Positions 26,033-37,860 of a DNA stretch of 64,000 nt are shown piece by piece. Position numbers and translations under genes: made by a program. Below the pieces are notes generated by a model that made no database searches, was not told where the DNA came from, and was given only the letters and a program-made list of their open reading frames with translations. Every line of letters starts with the position of its first letter. The first letter of the stretch is position 1. Origin of the DNA: Undaria pinnatifida (Eukaryota > Sar > Phaeophyceae > Laminariales > Alariaceae); the NCBI GenBank assembly GCA_012845835.1, contig JABAKD010000028.1, forward strand, positions 1,867,501-1,931,500, read 5' to 3'.

Positions 26033-26445
26033 TTGTAATAATATATTATACCCAACGACATAGTCAGTACAACATGCAAAGATAATGTGTTGCACGGACG
26101 AAACAACACGAAGAGGAAGAAGATACCGGCATAATAAGGCCGGCGGGGAAGGAAAATAAGGGAACAAGAAACCATACTCTGAGAGAGTCTTGTATTATTG
26201 CAAAAGAAAGGACAGAAGAAGCAAGAGGAGAAGAAAGTGTCGTTACTACTGCCACTTTCGCGCTTCCCTCATTGAGCTCAATCAACGAAAACAAAGCAAA
26301 GACTACCACCAACCATTCATTGTACTTGTAGGGTTCAGGGATGAAGGCACGTACCGTAGTGGGGAGGGGAGAGGAGGGCCACACTATGTGACCCCGCGGA
26401 TCTGTGTTACTACTTACTGTGGGAGGGAGAAGGCGAGAGTAGTAG

Positions 26446-26600
26446 TGTTATAAGGCTTAGTTTGGGTAAGCTATTCGTTAATCTTTTGCAAGTGGTCAAA
26501 CGGACTAATACCCCACTAATACCTTAACAAATGGCGTCGTCGACGGACCATGTTTTCGTTGGGCCGTGGGTTCAAATCCCACCATCCACAATACTGAACT
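26446..26600 (+). mobile_element. TRIM-like element, copy C (3' truncated)
   Basis: A full 84-bp 5' terminal repeat is followed by the TGGCGTCGTCGACGG block and the tRNA-like T arm. Similarity is then lost at about 26600, where a 95-bp tandem duplication begins. There is no polypurine tract and no 3' repeat. Confidence 0.85.
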
Positions 26601-26601
26601 T

Positions 26602-26791
26602 TTTAAAAATACATACTATAGTTTTTCCATGTACTTTTTCGAACGCACACTGGTGAGGGTCCTTCCAACGCACACTGTGTCGGCTAGTAGTAGCTCTTTA
26701 AAAATACATACTATAGTTTTTCCATGTACTTTTTCGAACGCACACTGGTGAGGGTCCTTCCAACGCACACTGTGTCGGCTAGTAGTAGCTT
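26602..26791. repeat. 95-bp tandem duplication
   Basis: Two nearly identical units start at 26602 and 26697 (TTTAAAAATACATACTATAG) and end in GTCGGCTAGTAGTAGC. The following words TTCGGCTGGCCTGCCAACCC recur at about 27129, so the flank is also repeated. Confidence 0.9.
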
Positions 26792-27170
26792 CGGCTGGCC
26801 TGCCAACCCAGCGCTGGTGGTGCATGCGCTTGAACGTTTGCGCCTCTGCTGTTCGATCCTGCTACATCACGATGCGGGACAACAAAAAAAAAAAACACAA
26901 CACACAAACATTTCACTTCGTTGTGCCCTGGGCTGCGGACAAAAAAATCCCTTCCCAAAAAACCCTCCTCGTCCTTACAAAACCATAAAATTCAAACGGC
27001 TGCGATTCAAATCAAACGGCGTGACGAACTACAACCTCGCACGCAAACAACCACTTCGTGGGTGCATTTTGGGACACACACACGAACACCAACACACTCT
27101 ACACTGCTAGTAGTAGCATACAAGCACCCTTCGGCTGGCCTGCCAACCCAGCGCTGGTGGTCTCCGGAGC

Positions 27171-28520
27171 GTGCTGTGGGTGTCTGCTATGAGCCCCTTC
27201 GCTCGTTCTACGCTCCTCCTCCTCTGCGGCTGCGTGTTCTTCGCCCTCTTCAAACGTCACGGCGTACCACCACCTGGTGCTGCGTTTGAATCTCTGCACA
27301 ACATGCAGCGGAACGTCCTTGCAGCAGAGCGGTATCTTGACGACTGGGGAGACCAACTGTTCCAATACAAATTTGCAGGGCTCTCTCTGCCTCATCGCTT
27401 GGAGTTCGTCCTACATCCTTCCGCCTTGCGAGGGCAACAACAATCCATTCAGCAATTGCACTGCCCGAATGGCCTCGTTCTACAGCGCCGGAACACTCGT
27501 ACTGTTCCGTGCAGGGGGGATGGCAACTGCGGCTGGCACTCTCTGCTCAACGGGAACTGCACCTTCTTGGGACAGGTATGTACACGGCATTGCTTATACG
27601 CTACGCACTCAGCATGGTCACAGCTGTGTTTGTATGTACAGCGGCGTGCACACCGCTCTCGCCGCGTGTGTAGAGTACGTACATGTATGTGTAGCGCAGC
27701 AGTACTCCCGTGTGTTTGCGTTTGTAGCATACCCGTACGTCTTCGAACCTGCTATTATAGTCTACTACCTCACCTTCCACCAGCGTTCCTGCGGTGCAAA
27801 TGCGTTCCGTCACCTGTGTATCCATCATCTCCTATGTATGTAGGCGTCTCCAGCTACGTGTGTGCGTCCTGTAACAATGGTTCTTGTCTTTCAGCACGTT
27901 ACATCCTACACCTGCGTACAACGTAACCCATGCGCACATTGTCCTCACACCATGCGGCCTTGCCCGCCGAATTCTGCTGTTACCTTTACAGGGGACTAAA
28001 TACGAGCATCCTCTCGGCGACATTCTCCGCCTCAAAAATGAAATCGCCAACTTCATCGTGCTTCACGTCACCGCCGTTCTGCAGGGGAGTTGCCGTCAGC
28101 GGAGCGTACATAGTGAAACAGTGGCCGCTCATGGTCGCCGCTTGTATGACCATACATAGGGTACAGGGTGTTGGGTTCGAGCGGGTTGCCGTGTGGATTC
28201 CGAGTAGAGGATTCTTCGCCCAGGGCCAGGGGTACACCGCTGTATCTAGGGGTAAAACTCTTGGGGGCCTATTCATAGTCTTGCCGAGTGCTGTATTGCG
28301 CGACAGAGGCGCCGCCCGCGATTTCATGAAGGACGCCTTCCACCCCCCAATGGACGCCATCAACGCGCTCGCGGAACTGCGCCGAAAAGCGCCAGCGACA
28401 GTAACCATCGACACGCGGGGGAGAAGAGTGGCGTACGCCACCCTATGGGACGCACGGGAAGCGTATGACGCCCCCGACGGTTGGTTGGAGAGGGCTTCGG
28501 CCTCGGGACGTTCACAGTAG
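27171..28520 (+). pseudogene. Helitron/Helentron fragment: OTU-like motif plus Pif1 helicase C-terminus
   Basis: The first part (27171-27576) carries CRGDGNCGWHSLL, the Asp/Cys motif of OTU cysteine proteases. A good donor (GGACAG|GTATGT, about 27576) and acceptor (CTTTCAG, about 27893) suggest a spliced intron. After 28080 the frame ending at 28520 shows WPLMVAACMTIHRVQG (helicase motif V) and QGYTAVSRGKTLGG (motif VI). Pif1-type helicase plus OTU is a known combination in Helentron-type rolling-circle transposons. The Rep domain and helicase motifs I-IV are missing, and neither terminus is recognised, so this is a remnant. Confidence 0.65.
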
Positions 28521-28559
28521 TGGCCATGGATTGCAGGGGGTCTACAACGTAAACTAAGT

Positions 28560-28745
28560 TTGGTCAAGCGAACCACGTCTGTAGCGATGAACATTCCACC
28601 AGTCAAGTGTGACAAAACATTCCGCCACTCCCGACCATCGTCAAGTGACTTCTCGCGCGGCCAAATGTGATAAAACATTCCGCCACTGCCGACGATCGCC
28701 ATGTGCCTTCTCGCGCAGCGAGTCACCAGTCATGTGTGACAAAAA
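28560..28745. repeat. Short degenerate tandem repeat, about 65 bp unit
   Basis: Two to three units share GTGATAAAACATTCCGCCAC and CTTCTCGCGC. They lie between the Helitron remnant and TRIM copy D. Confidence 0.6.
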
Positions 28746-28787
28746 ACTTCTCCTCTTTACACCAAAAAGCACTTGACGAAACATGTA

Positions 28788-29008
28788 TTTTTTCAGACTT
28801 TCCCCTCGTCGAACTTGAAAAATTCTCTCTATGGTATCCCCAGGAAATGAAACCGCCTGGATATTGACAGGTCCGCCCGTATTTCCGGCCGACCTGGTGT
28901 CCCGCCGTTTCAAGGGGGAAGAGTGTCATAAGGCTTAGTTTGGGTAAGCTATTCGTTAATCTTTTGCAAGTGGTCAAACGGACCAATACCCCACTAATAC
29001 CTTATCAG
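28788..29008 (+). mobile_element. TRIM-like element, copy D (5' truncated)
   Basis: It retains the internal 3' half, the purine tract AAGGGGGAAGAG and a 3' terminal repeat beginning TGTCATAAGGCTTAG (28924 onwards). The 5' repeat and tRNA-like block are missing. Confidence 0.85.
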
Positions 29009-29422
29009 TAGTGCGAGGATAACAAATGGGAAGAAAAAAAAAAAGTAACACACACGTTCCACTTTTTAGTCGAACCAGTACCTGCTACCTTGCCACACGA
29101 TCTTCTACCATCATTTCGTTTCTGCATTCGTCGACAGCAGCAGCTGCTGCTGCTGTATAGACTAGTTTTAGTATACGGCTGCCCCCCCCCTCACGGTTTC
29201 CCCTCTAACTGTTTGTTGTTGTAATAATTAAATAACAGCACAACAATAATATAAAACGGCGCCAGAGGTTTGCGTCTGCCGAACGTGATGTCACTCTAAT
29301 GCTCCCGTGGTTAATGGAGTATACCCGTCGAACATCGACGAGGCAAAGCGGCCAAGCCCACGAAGAGACGGACGCTGATATGTTTAAGAGGGCATCATCA
29401 GCATACCGCCATCAAGGGGGGT

Positions 29423-32112
29423 GTGACTACGGCAGCACGCAGCCTCCTCGCGGAACCGCGCGCGCCGGGGAACGAGGAAATGTGGGAGCGCGTGAAAGCA
29501 AAGTTTCCGGAGGAGGACCAGACCTGCGTCTCCGAAGGTGCAGCGGCAGCGGTGGCAGCAAGTTTCTCCGACCCGCAGGAAGGGAGTGGTCCCAACTGGC
29601 GCCCGGAGGAAGAATTCGACCCACACAGGTGGCCCTCCAGGCGATCAATTCTCGCAACGCGTTATCAACAGCGGGAAGCGACGGCCTGAGCTTTTCGCAC
29701 TTGCAGTCAATAATCAGGACTGGTTTCGGGCGCAAAACATTCGGAGCTGGCATTGAAGCCTTCTGGAGAAGAATTATCTACCAGGTATGATCCAAAAGCC
29801 TTCCCGCCTGAATTCTGGCAGTTCTTGCAACCCAATGTCACTGCTTCGGGTGAAAAATGCCGCCCCGTGTGCGTGGGGATGACGTGGAGGCGCCTTATTG
29901 CGGCCGGGACAATGCGGCAGTGGCGTCCACGGCTGGACGAGGCCAACCGTGAAGCGAGACAGTTTGGAGTCGGAGTACGAGGGGGGGTAGAACAGGTAGC
30001 GCTACGCGCAAGGGTACATCACAAGGCCAAAAACTGGCTGATCCTCACCGATTGCTCCAACGCATGCAACACAGTGAAGCGGACTGCTATGCTTGCGGAG
30101 GCAGCCACTTGCGTGCCGGCGCTTACACCGTTCGTGGCAAAATGATTCGGCGAGATGTCTGCGCCCATGTTCTTTTAGATGGAATCGGGAGAAAGGCGGA
30201 AGATCGACTGCTTCAGTGGGGTACAACAAGGGGATGCCATGGGGCCGGCGTTGTTCTGCATGCCGCTACTGCCGGTGCTGAAGCGGACACGGGCGGAATT
30301 CGAGCCAAGAGGGGCAGAGGCATCCGCTTACCTAGATTATATCAGCATCGGAATGATGGAAATCACACCCGATAGTGTGGAAGTTGCACCCTTTCTCCAG
30401 CGCGTTCAACATCGGCTTCGCGATCAACCCGAGCAAAACGATTGTCCTGCCCCCGAAGGGGCACGTACCTACGCCTGAACAAATCGCCCTTCTTGAAGGT
30501 ATTGGCGTCAGCATCGCCGAACGTGGAGGAGTTAAGGTGGTTGGGGTGCCCGTCGGCACAGATGAATACGCGAGGGAGAGCGCAATGGAGATAGTCCGAA
30601 ACGGGGGATCGGATCAACTCGCGCGGATGTTGTCGGCACGCCAGACAAGCAATCAGCCAACCTGATGGCCACCGGCTCTATGGTGCAGCGGACCTCCTAC
30701 TTTGAACGCGTGATGGACCCAGAGCTATCGCTGGCTGCATGCCAAAGGCAGATGGCAACGCCTTGTGGATGCTGGAGAAACTGCTTGATCTCCCGGGTGC
30801 AGCAGAAGAATCGTCGGTTTTCGCGGACGGGTGCCCGACAAACATGCTGACCCTGCAACCCTATCAACAGCCGCAGGCGAGTCTGTCCACGGGAGCCGGA
30901 GGGTTTGGGCTATTGTCGGCTGAAGCCCGGAGGATGTCAGCATTCGTTGGGAGCTTGGTGGCGACGGTACCAGAGGTGCTTGCTGATCTGTTCGGCGCTA
31001 TAGGGAACAAAGTCCGGAGGTAGCTGCCCGATTCTGACCTCGTGCAGCGCATCTGGAACAGCGTCAGGGACCTCCGCGATGTGCATGGGGTTTCAGAGGA
31101 GGCCATGACGAACGTCGTGCCGGAAAGCCGGCGGGACAGAGCCTTCAGAGCAGGGGAGCAAGGTGCCTCAGGGCAATCAGTTGCACACGTGTTGCGTGCA
31201 CACGACGCCGAAACTGTCAGCTCCAGCAAAGCGCAGCATAGGCAGGGTAAACTGGTAAACGGAGTTCGTTATGAGAGGTACGTCGCTTCGCTGGGCCAGA
31301 TCCCCGAGACGAGGCCCCAGCGAGACACTGGCGACTCTCAAGGCGAGAAGGAGACGCGAGGCTTGGCCAAGGCCCGGCAACGAAGTCAATCGGGATCAAG
31401 GGCTACCGCCTTCCTAAGGGCGAGGCCTGTAGACTCAGCTAGAACCATTCCTGCATCAGAGTTCATGACGGCGGGGAATAGGTTTCTGGAGATAGAGGAA
31501 TTCCTGGCGGCGAGGTGCCCATGCTGCGGTGAAGCGGAGGTTAGTACGCGGCATGCACGACTGTGTCACCGATCGGGCGCGCAGGTGAGCCAGCACCAAC
31601 CCCTTGTGCACGCGCTCTCCCGCACCCTCAAGAGCATGTCAATCCGTCACCAAGTGGAAAGCGGAGCCCCGTTCCACGCAGACAGGGATTTGCGAATGGA
31701 CATCGTTATCGAGGCGGGTGGCCTCCGAGATGCTACGGCATCAAAGTATCGCGACAAATAGATACTCCTCGACGTCACGTATGCGGACCCACAAGCGGGG
31801 TTCCACATGCGGGAAGCCAGCGCGGATCGAAACGGATCAGCTGCTTCCACTTCCGAGGCGCGCAAGCGCAAGCACTACGCTCGTCGGGGACAGGTGTCCT
31901 TCGACGAGCGCAGCTACAAACTCGCCATCCTCACGGTGGAAAGCTTTGGGCGCCTCGGTAAAGAAGGCAGCGACCTGATCGATCGGGTAGCGGCGAGCAT
32001 CGTTGGAGGGACGGACGCACCGTCCCGAGCGCGGAAAGGCGTGTGCAAGGAGCGCCTATTCCAAATCATCTCTATCACCGCTCAGGTCGCGATTTCGCGC
32101 AGAGTTCATTGA
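29423..32112 (+). pseudogene. Non-LTR retrotransposon (LINE) remnant with RT and RLE-like domain
   Basis: The sense reading hops frames at about 29625 and 29785, then hits stops at 30143 and 30176, further shifts near 30370 and 30730, and stops at 31021 and 31759. Reverse-transcriptase blocks are clear: EKCRPVCVGMTWRRL, LILTDCSNACNTVKR, SGVQQGDAMGPALF and INPSKTIVLP. The catalytic YLDD is YLDY here. The C-terminus has a CPCC...H...C knuckle followed by RMDIVIEAG and LLDVTYADP, which matches the layout of restriction-like endonuclease LINEs (R2/NeSL type). The element is dead by several independent lesions. Its own 5' UTR and target site are not identifiable. Confidence 0.85.
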
Positions 32113-33554
32113 CATATACTAGCTCTGAGGGACCGCCAGGCCGCGAGGGGGCGGAAGGAAGAAGCGGGAGGACTACGGCCACTGGCGTGGGGTGGTAATG
32201 TTGATGAGGATTAAGGTGGACTAATAGCTACAACATATATAGGGAAAGGAAATAGTAGATAAAAGGAGAAGATGTGGGGAAAGGAGATGGGGAAATGGTT
32301 GGCAGAAGATACCATTGCTTTATGGAGGGATTATTCGACTTCGTAGATACTACTGCTTTATGGAAGGATTTTCGATTTACATCCGTACGGCATCTACGCT
32401 ATATTGTCGGAGAGCAATAATATGTTTAAACAGCGATAATGTCGTATCAATAGCAAGAGCGACAATGCGCACTTACTTTGCCAAGGGTGTAGGGCCGAGT
32501 GTTCCCCATTAAAAACAAGTAGTTTACAAGCGTCAACCACCACACACCAAAAAGTAGAGGAGTAAATGGTAAGAACAACAAAAATCTAAAAATAGTGGGG
32601 GGGGGGGCAGTAGTAGTATACGAGGCTGTCATCTTTGGGTCTGCATCCTTCGATACCAGAAAAAAAATAACTTGTTGGTTACCTGCCTTGTTGTTCTACG
32701 CAAACTCATTACCAGATATTTTAGTTACTTACACAAGCATATTATAGCAGTTTTAGTTGTTGAAACAGCATCACAGTGCCATTATTATTAGCCGCTGTAT
32801 ACCCCGTGTATTGGACGCGTTTTATCCTTCAAACCTGTCGGATACAATTATTTTACTTTTCCCATCCCATCTATGTTGTTTGTCTTCGCATTACGCTCCA
32901 GCTCCCGCCGTTTCGTAATCCAGATACGGAGTAACACATACCACGGCCTCCCCCCTCCCTCCCTAATACGATGCTTGTCTCGATTTTTATTGCGAGAAGG
33001 GTTCAGCATGTTCTCCCCTCGTCGTCACGTAATGCGTGAATGTTACGGCAAGCCAACGTGGGAACATGAAAAATACGGTGGGCCGTAGTCTGATGATTAC
33101 GACTCACCGGGCGCAGACGCAGTGATGGGTAGCTCTGTGGGTGTGGGAAGGACGTTTCATCTAAAAAGCGGTTTCATCCGCCGGATCGTAACGCCGGACC
33201 CAGGTGGTAGCGCATGTTGCGTCCACCTGACATCACCTGGTGTTTAGTCAACACCACCCCCTTGAAAAAGAAAAAGTGCGATCAAAAGTTAAAAGCTAAA
33301 AAGGCATATCAACAGTTCACCCGTGCATAAACGACTGCTCGCTTGTGCATCCACATCATCCATCAACTGTCATCTCACGTGCTTGCGAGACTCAACGGTT
33401 TAACTTCGCTCAAAGTCTGGAGTTTCGGATCAATCAGAGGAATCGAAGGTACTGCTGGATACCGAATACGAACTCTCAAGGCAGCAGGTGAGTCATAACT
33501 AGTCCCGTGGAAATATAGTTGCGCAGGTCCGACTCGCTGCCGTATCATGACACG
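32113..33554. other. No gene recognised
   Basis: A G homopolymer at about 32600 and a dispersed-repeat fragment at 32870-33040 (similar to 11200-11340) are present. Short inverted words near 33200-33250 (CACCTGACATCACCTGGTG) could fold. I recognise no coding motif. Confidence 0.45.
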
Positions 33555-34030
33555 GTCAAACAAATATGTCTTAGCATGATTAGAAAAGCATATCCTGCAG
33601 CCAGAAGGTGTTGAATGGAAAACAAAGTATGTGATTATGAGTTGGGCTATATCATATATTGTGTGACCTGGAAGACGCGGTTAAAAAATTCGTCTTAGCA
33701 TGATTAGGAACGCATATCATGCAGCAAGAAGGCGTGGATTGGAAAACATAAGTATGTGATTATGATTGGGTTTAAGTTGGGGGTATATCATATGTATGTG
33801 ACCGGGAAGACACGGTTAAACAAATTTGTTTTAGCATGATGAACGCAGATCATGCAGCCAGAAGGCGTGGAATGGAACACATAAGGATATGATTATATGT
33901 GTGTATTTCATGTTATGTGACCTGAAAGACACGGTTAACAAATTTGTCTTAGCATGATTAGGAACGCATAACATGCAGCCAGAAGACGCGGAATGGAAAA
34001 CATATCTACACATATAATGATTGTTTTGTT
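33555..34030. repeat. Left part of a satellite array (about 110-130 bp unit)
   Basis: About four units contain GACACGGTTAAACAAATTTG, TTAGCATGAT and CATGCAGCCAGAAGGCGTGG. The array resumes at 37490, after the inserted long element, so the two blocks were once continuous. Confidence 0.8.
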
Positions 34031-35079
34031 TAGAAGACAGGGATTTGGTCAGGAGTTTTTTCGTCTCGGCCTCAATATGGGATTCTCGAAACTAGAATTT
34101 CTCGGTCAAATCGCTTCGTTCGAGCGCCGTCTTCGGGGGGCGGCTCCAACACCCCTCGCCCTGCCTTATCCGTTCCGCACCTCGACCTGAACGCGGATGG
34201 GGGCTGAGCGAGACCAGCAAGAAGTGCGCAAAATTTTGCATTTTGAACGGTACTCTCCAGTTATTCTTCGCATCTTGATGTATGGAGAGGTTGATAAAAT
34301 AAAACTTGGCAAGTCATTATTTCCAAATTGGCGTCGTATTTTGTCCCCAAAAAAGGTTATTTACTGTAAAAAATATCTCCATGGTACCGCGGTAGGTATC
34401 ATAGTAGTGCATTTATTTATTGAATTTCGGTAGGTGCGTACGTGCATGGATAGACGTGGCAAGCGCACGCACAACCAAAACGAGGAGGTAGCGATTACGA
34501 TTACTGCACCAGAAAAAGCCACACAGCAGTATTGCGAGTGGCTGCGTCCCCGGCTTCGAGGGTGGTGTTATACGAGTTCGGGCACATCGACATAGTTTGC
34601 ATCCGTGCAAGGAATATAGGTAGGAGGAGTAAGAGCACACACACTGATGCTCTATTACACACTCGCTTTTTGTCTGGCTTATGGCATGTGGAGGGTGTAC
34701 CAAAAAACAAAAGGGAATAACTTTTCTACACAAGGGGAAAAATCGTTTCTGTTGTTAAGCTGCGCCACGCGAAGGTCGTAGTAGTAGACGGTGTCCACGG
34801 AAGAAACCAGTGGCATGCATTCATCCCGGTATCGCATCGTTTGGTTGTTCTTTTCCCCAAGAAAAGACTCTTTGAGAAATATAGGCGGTGTGGGAGGCGT
34901 GCTTTGTTGTTGCTGTGGTGCCTGGCTTCGTTGCTGTAGTCGTTTGCCGGTCAACTGCAAGCGGTCGTGTTGGTACGTAACTGGCGAATAATCTTGTGTT
35001 GCTTCCTACTTGACATGCTCCTTGCCGCTGATTGCTGATTGATCATCTCTAGTGAGTTATATAGATCCGGTCGCCCCGG

Positions 35080-35145
35080 TGGTCTAGTGGGTACCCTCGA
35101 ATACTACTAGCGTTGGTCCTTGAATTCGAGCCCCACCGTTGTGAG
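35080..35145 (+). other. tRNA-like Pol III box module
   Basis: TGGTCTAGTGGGTACC (A-box-like) and GAATTCGAGCC (B-box-like) are 40 bases apart, inside element copy 2. The start of the same module occurs inverted near 11527-11550. Folding into a full cloverleaf is not convincing, so a SINE-type origin is preferred. Confidence 0.4.
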
Positions 35146-35639
35146 ATTTGACGTTATTTGCAGAAACCCATAAAAAGGATAAACTAACTGATGAGAGCGC
35201 CAAGCAGCGTGGGTACAACCCGACGCGAATCGACGAGGGAAGTAAATGCTGAATTCTTCTCGCAACAAGACTTAAGGCATGTACCGCAATGGGGAGGGAG
35301 GAGGAGGGCCCGCTATGTGATCCCGGATCTGAGTTATACTACTACTGGGAGGGAGGCCGAGAGTAGTGCGAGGATCATAAATGGGATGGAAAATAAAATA
35401 AAATAGGTGAAGTGGCTTTATTACTGCTGCCATGTAATACGATACCCAAGCAAGTTGCGCCGATCTCGGACTCGCTCTCGACTGAATTATGCAATTGGTC
35501 CATGTATAACTTCTCTAATCATAGGCTAGTATGAGATGATAGTCATTGAACATGCTGGACTTCTTGGTGAGTGGTGGTTTCCTCTATCCACGAACCCCAG
35601 CCGAACCGATCGATCGAATACCTGGAGGTTGGGTTTCAC

Positions 35640-36780
35640 TGTGCGGAGCGGTATCGAGGCAGGGAGTCAAACGAAATGTTCGCGTACCGGGGTTGGGGTA
35701 TACGAATAAAAAATCAGCATTGCGAGTTGCTCCATTTTTTCTGGTTGTAAATACCTCGAAGGATTTCTGAACCGGGGGTTGGACCCTATTATGTTGTGCT
35801 GGCGTTGTATACGAACCTCACTCAGCTAGCCGAGGATTCCACACCGTTTGGTGTGGTGTCGACCCGGGAGAAGTCGGTTTTCGTCCCCGGTTTGTTGGAG
35901 TTGATGGGGTATGGAAGGATTTCTGGAACGGAGACGGAGCCCGATCCCCATTGGGCACGTCGGAACCCCCCCCCCCCCCCCCCATTGGCTAGCGTATACC
36001 CTCCCCGGGTGTCTCTGGCTCTACGAGCTGCACAGTCAATCAACGATAAGCCAATGTGAATAGACGATTGTCACACCATCACGCGGGGCTTTGTCGACCC
36101 GCGGGAGAAATCGGTTATCGTCCCTGGTTTGTCAGTATTTCTGAAACGGGCATGGGACTCTATCCTCCCGTGGTGGCGTTGCCCTTATGTCCGAGCCCCA
36201 GCCAATCAGCGGTAAGCCAATATGGTTAAGGCTCCACGCCGTGCTGGGCGGTGTCGACACGGGAGGTATTCGTTATTGTTCCCGCGTTTTTGGAGCTGTA
36301 AAGATTCGGGGGATTTATGAATAGGGGATGGGACCCTATTCTCCCCGTGTGTGGCGGAAATGCCCGCCATTCATTGACGGTGGGCCTCTATCCGCCTAGG
36401 ACAGGGCTGTGGAGCTCGAACCAATCAGCGACTAGCCAACGGGATTGGGGTTTCCTCACCGTGCGGGGCGGTGTCGACCCGATAAAGCTTGGTTTTCTTT
36501 CCCGGTTGGTCGAAGTTTTTGGATATATGGAGCGACCTCTGGACCGGGGATTGGACCAGATCCTCCCGAGGTGGAGCTGGCTCAATATACGAACCCCAGC
36601 CAATCAGAGATCGGCCGATGGGGTTGACTGTGCGGGGAGGCATCAACCCGGATGAAATCCGTGTTCGTCCCCGGGCTGTCGGAGTTGTAGATGTGTGGAT
36701 GAATTCCGATCCCGGGATGTGACCCTATCGTGCCCGGGTGACGTTTACTTTGTGTATGAATCCCGGCCAATATAAAAAAT
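35640..36780. repeat. Degenerate tandem repeat carrying CCAAT words
   Basis: About six units of irregular length (156-235 bp between GTGTCGACCCGGGAG-like cores at 35859, 36094, 36250 and 36470). Most contain CAGCCAATCAGCGA and GGGATTGGACCCTATC-like words. It is confined to the extra segment of element copy 2. Confidence 0.65.
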
Positions 36781-37489
36781 GAAATGTTCATTTTCAACTA
36801 AACAAAAATTTGAGCCTGAAACTATTAACTGTCAAAATCGTAAGCGCTGTAGTCGCGTACTGCATGTACAAGAAGTGAGCGATCTACAGCTAGCAACAAG
36901 CAGCAGCATTGCAATAGCGTTCGAGGAGTTGAAGACGAAAGCAGCGATACCACCGTGTTTCGCGCCTGGAACATCGTCAGCACGTCTCTCCACGATCAGA
37001 CAACACACCGACAGTCGATCTGAGAGGCTCGGATCTAGATAATACTATTATATCATGCATGGTATATTTCAGAAGCTGGCTCATAGCGCCTCTCAGTGGC
37101 TACAAAGATTAGACGCAGCAGACATTGTCAGTCACCGTGCTGGCCTCCGATGCTTGATTGAGTAAAACAACATATGAAACGCACTCGACACGTTTCGTCG
37201 CCAGACTAAAGGGTCAGTCGGCGTGTGTTCGGATTTATCCGATCGAAATCTGATGAAGCTCGAAATTGGATTCACTTAAAAAACGGTAGCAAGTAGTCCA
37301 TTGTTAGTCTATATCGAACTCTTGGCAGTACCTTACAAACACTGTACGCGTAGGCTATGTGTGTGTGGTAACATTTTTTCCTATCAAATACTGAATCGAA
37401 CAATTCGAAGTGCTGCCCTGCCCTACCCCAAGCATGGGTGCCGGCATTTCACCGGCAACCATGCGGAGCCCTTGTGAGTGTATATGATT

Positions 37490-37860
37490 ATAATTTGGGG
37501 TTGTTTCATATACTATGATACCGGGCGACACGGTTAACCAAATTTGTTTTCGCATTATGAGGAACGCAGATCATGCAGACAGAAAGGTTTGGAACGGAAA
37601 ACACGAATATATTATAACAATTTTGGGAGATAATATATCGGTAGCCGGGATGACACGGTTACATTTTTTTTCATAGCATACTTACGCAGCCATGAAGACG
37701 CGGAACGGCAACATGATTATGTTATCATAAACATTGGGTTGTGTCAGATATTGGGTTACCGGGAGAACACGGTGAAACAAAAATGGTCTTGGTATGACGA
37801 GAAACGCATGACATGCATTAGAAAAAGCAATGATTGCAAATATAAAATAAATATGTATGA
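37490..37860. repeat. Right part of the satellite array
   Basis: Three degenerate units continue the array at 33555-34030 (CGACACGGTTAACCAAATTTG, ATCATGCAGACAGAAAGG). They are more diverged than the left block. Confidence 0.7.

Larger units (their letters stand above)
34035..37475 (+). mobile_element. Long dispersed element, copy 2
   Basis: It is the inverted counterpart of 10695-14722. It begins GGGATTTGGTCAGGAG and ends in an imperfect hairpin followed by CGGAGCCCTTGT. The matching blocks are 34040-34600, 34740-35519 and 37117-37475. A 1.6 kb insertion (about 35520-37116) absent from copy 1 holds a degenerate tandem repeat. No protein is recognised. Insertion split the flanking satellite array. 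Confidence 0.65.
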
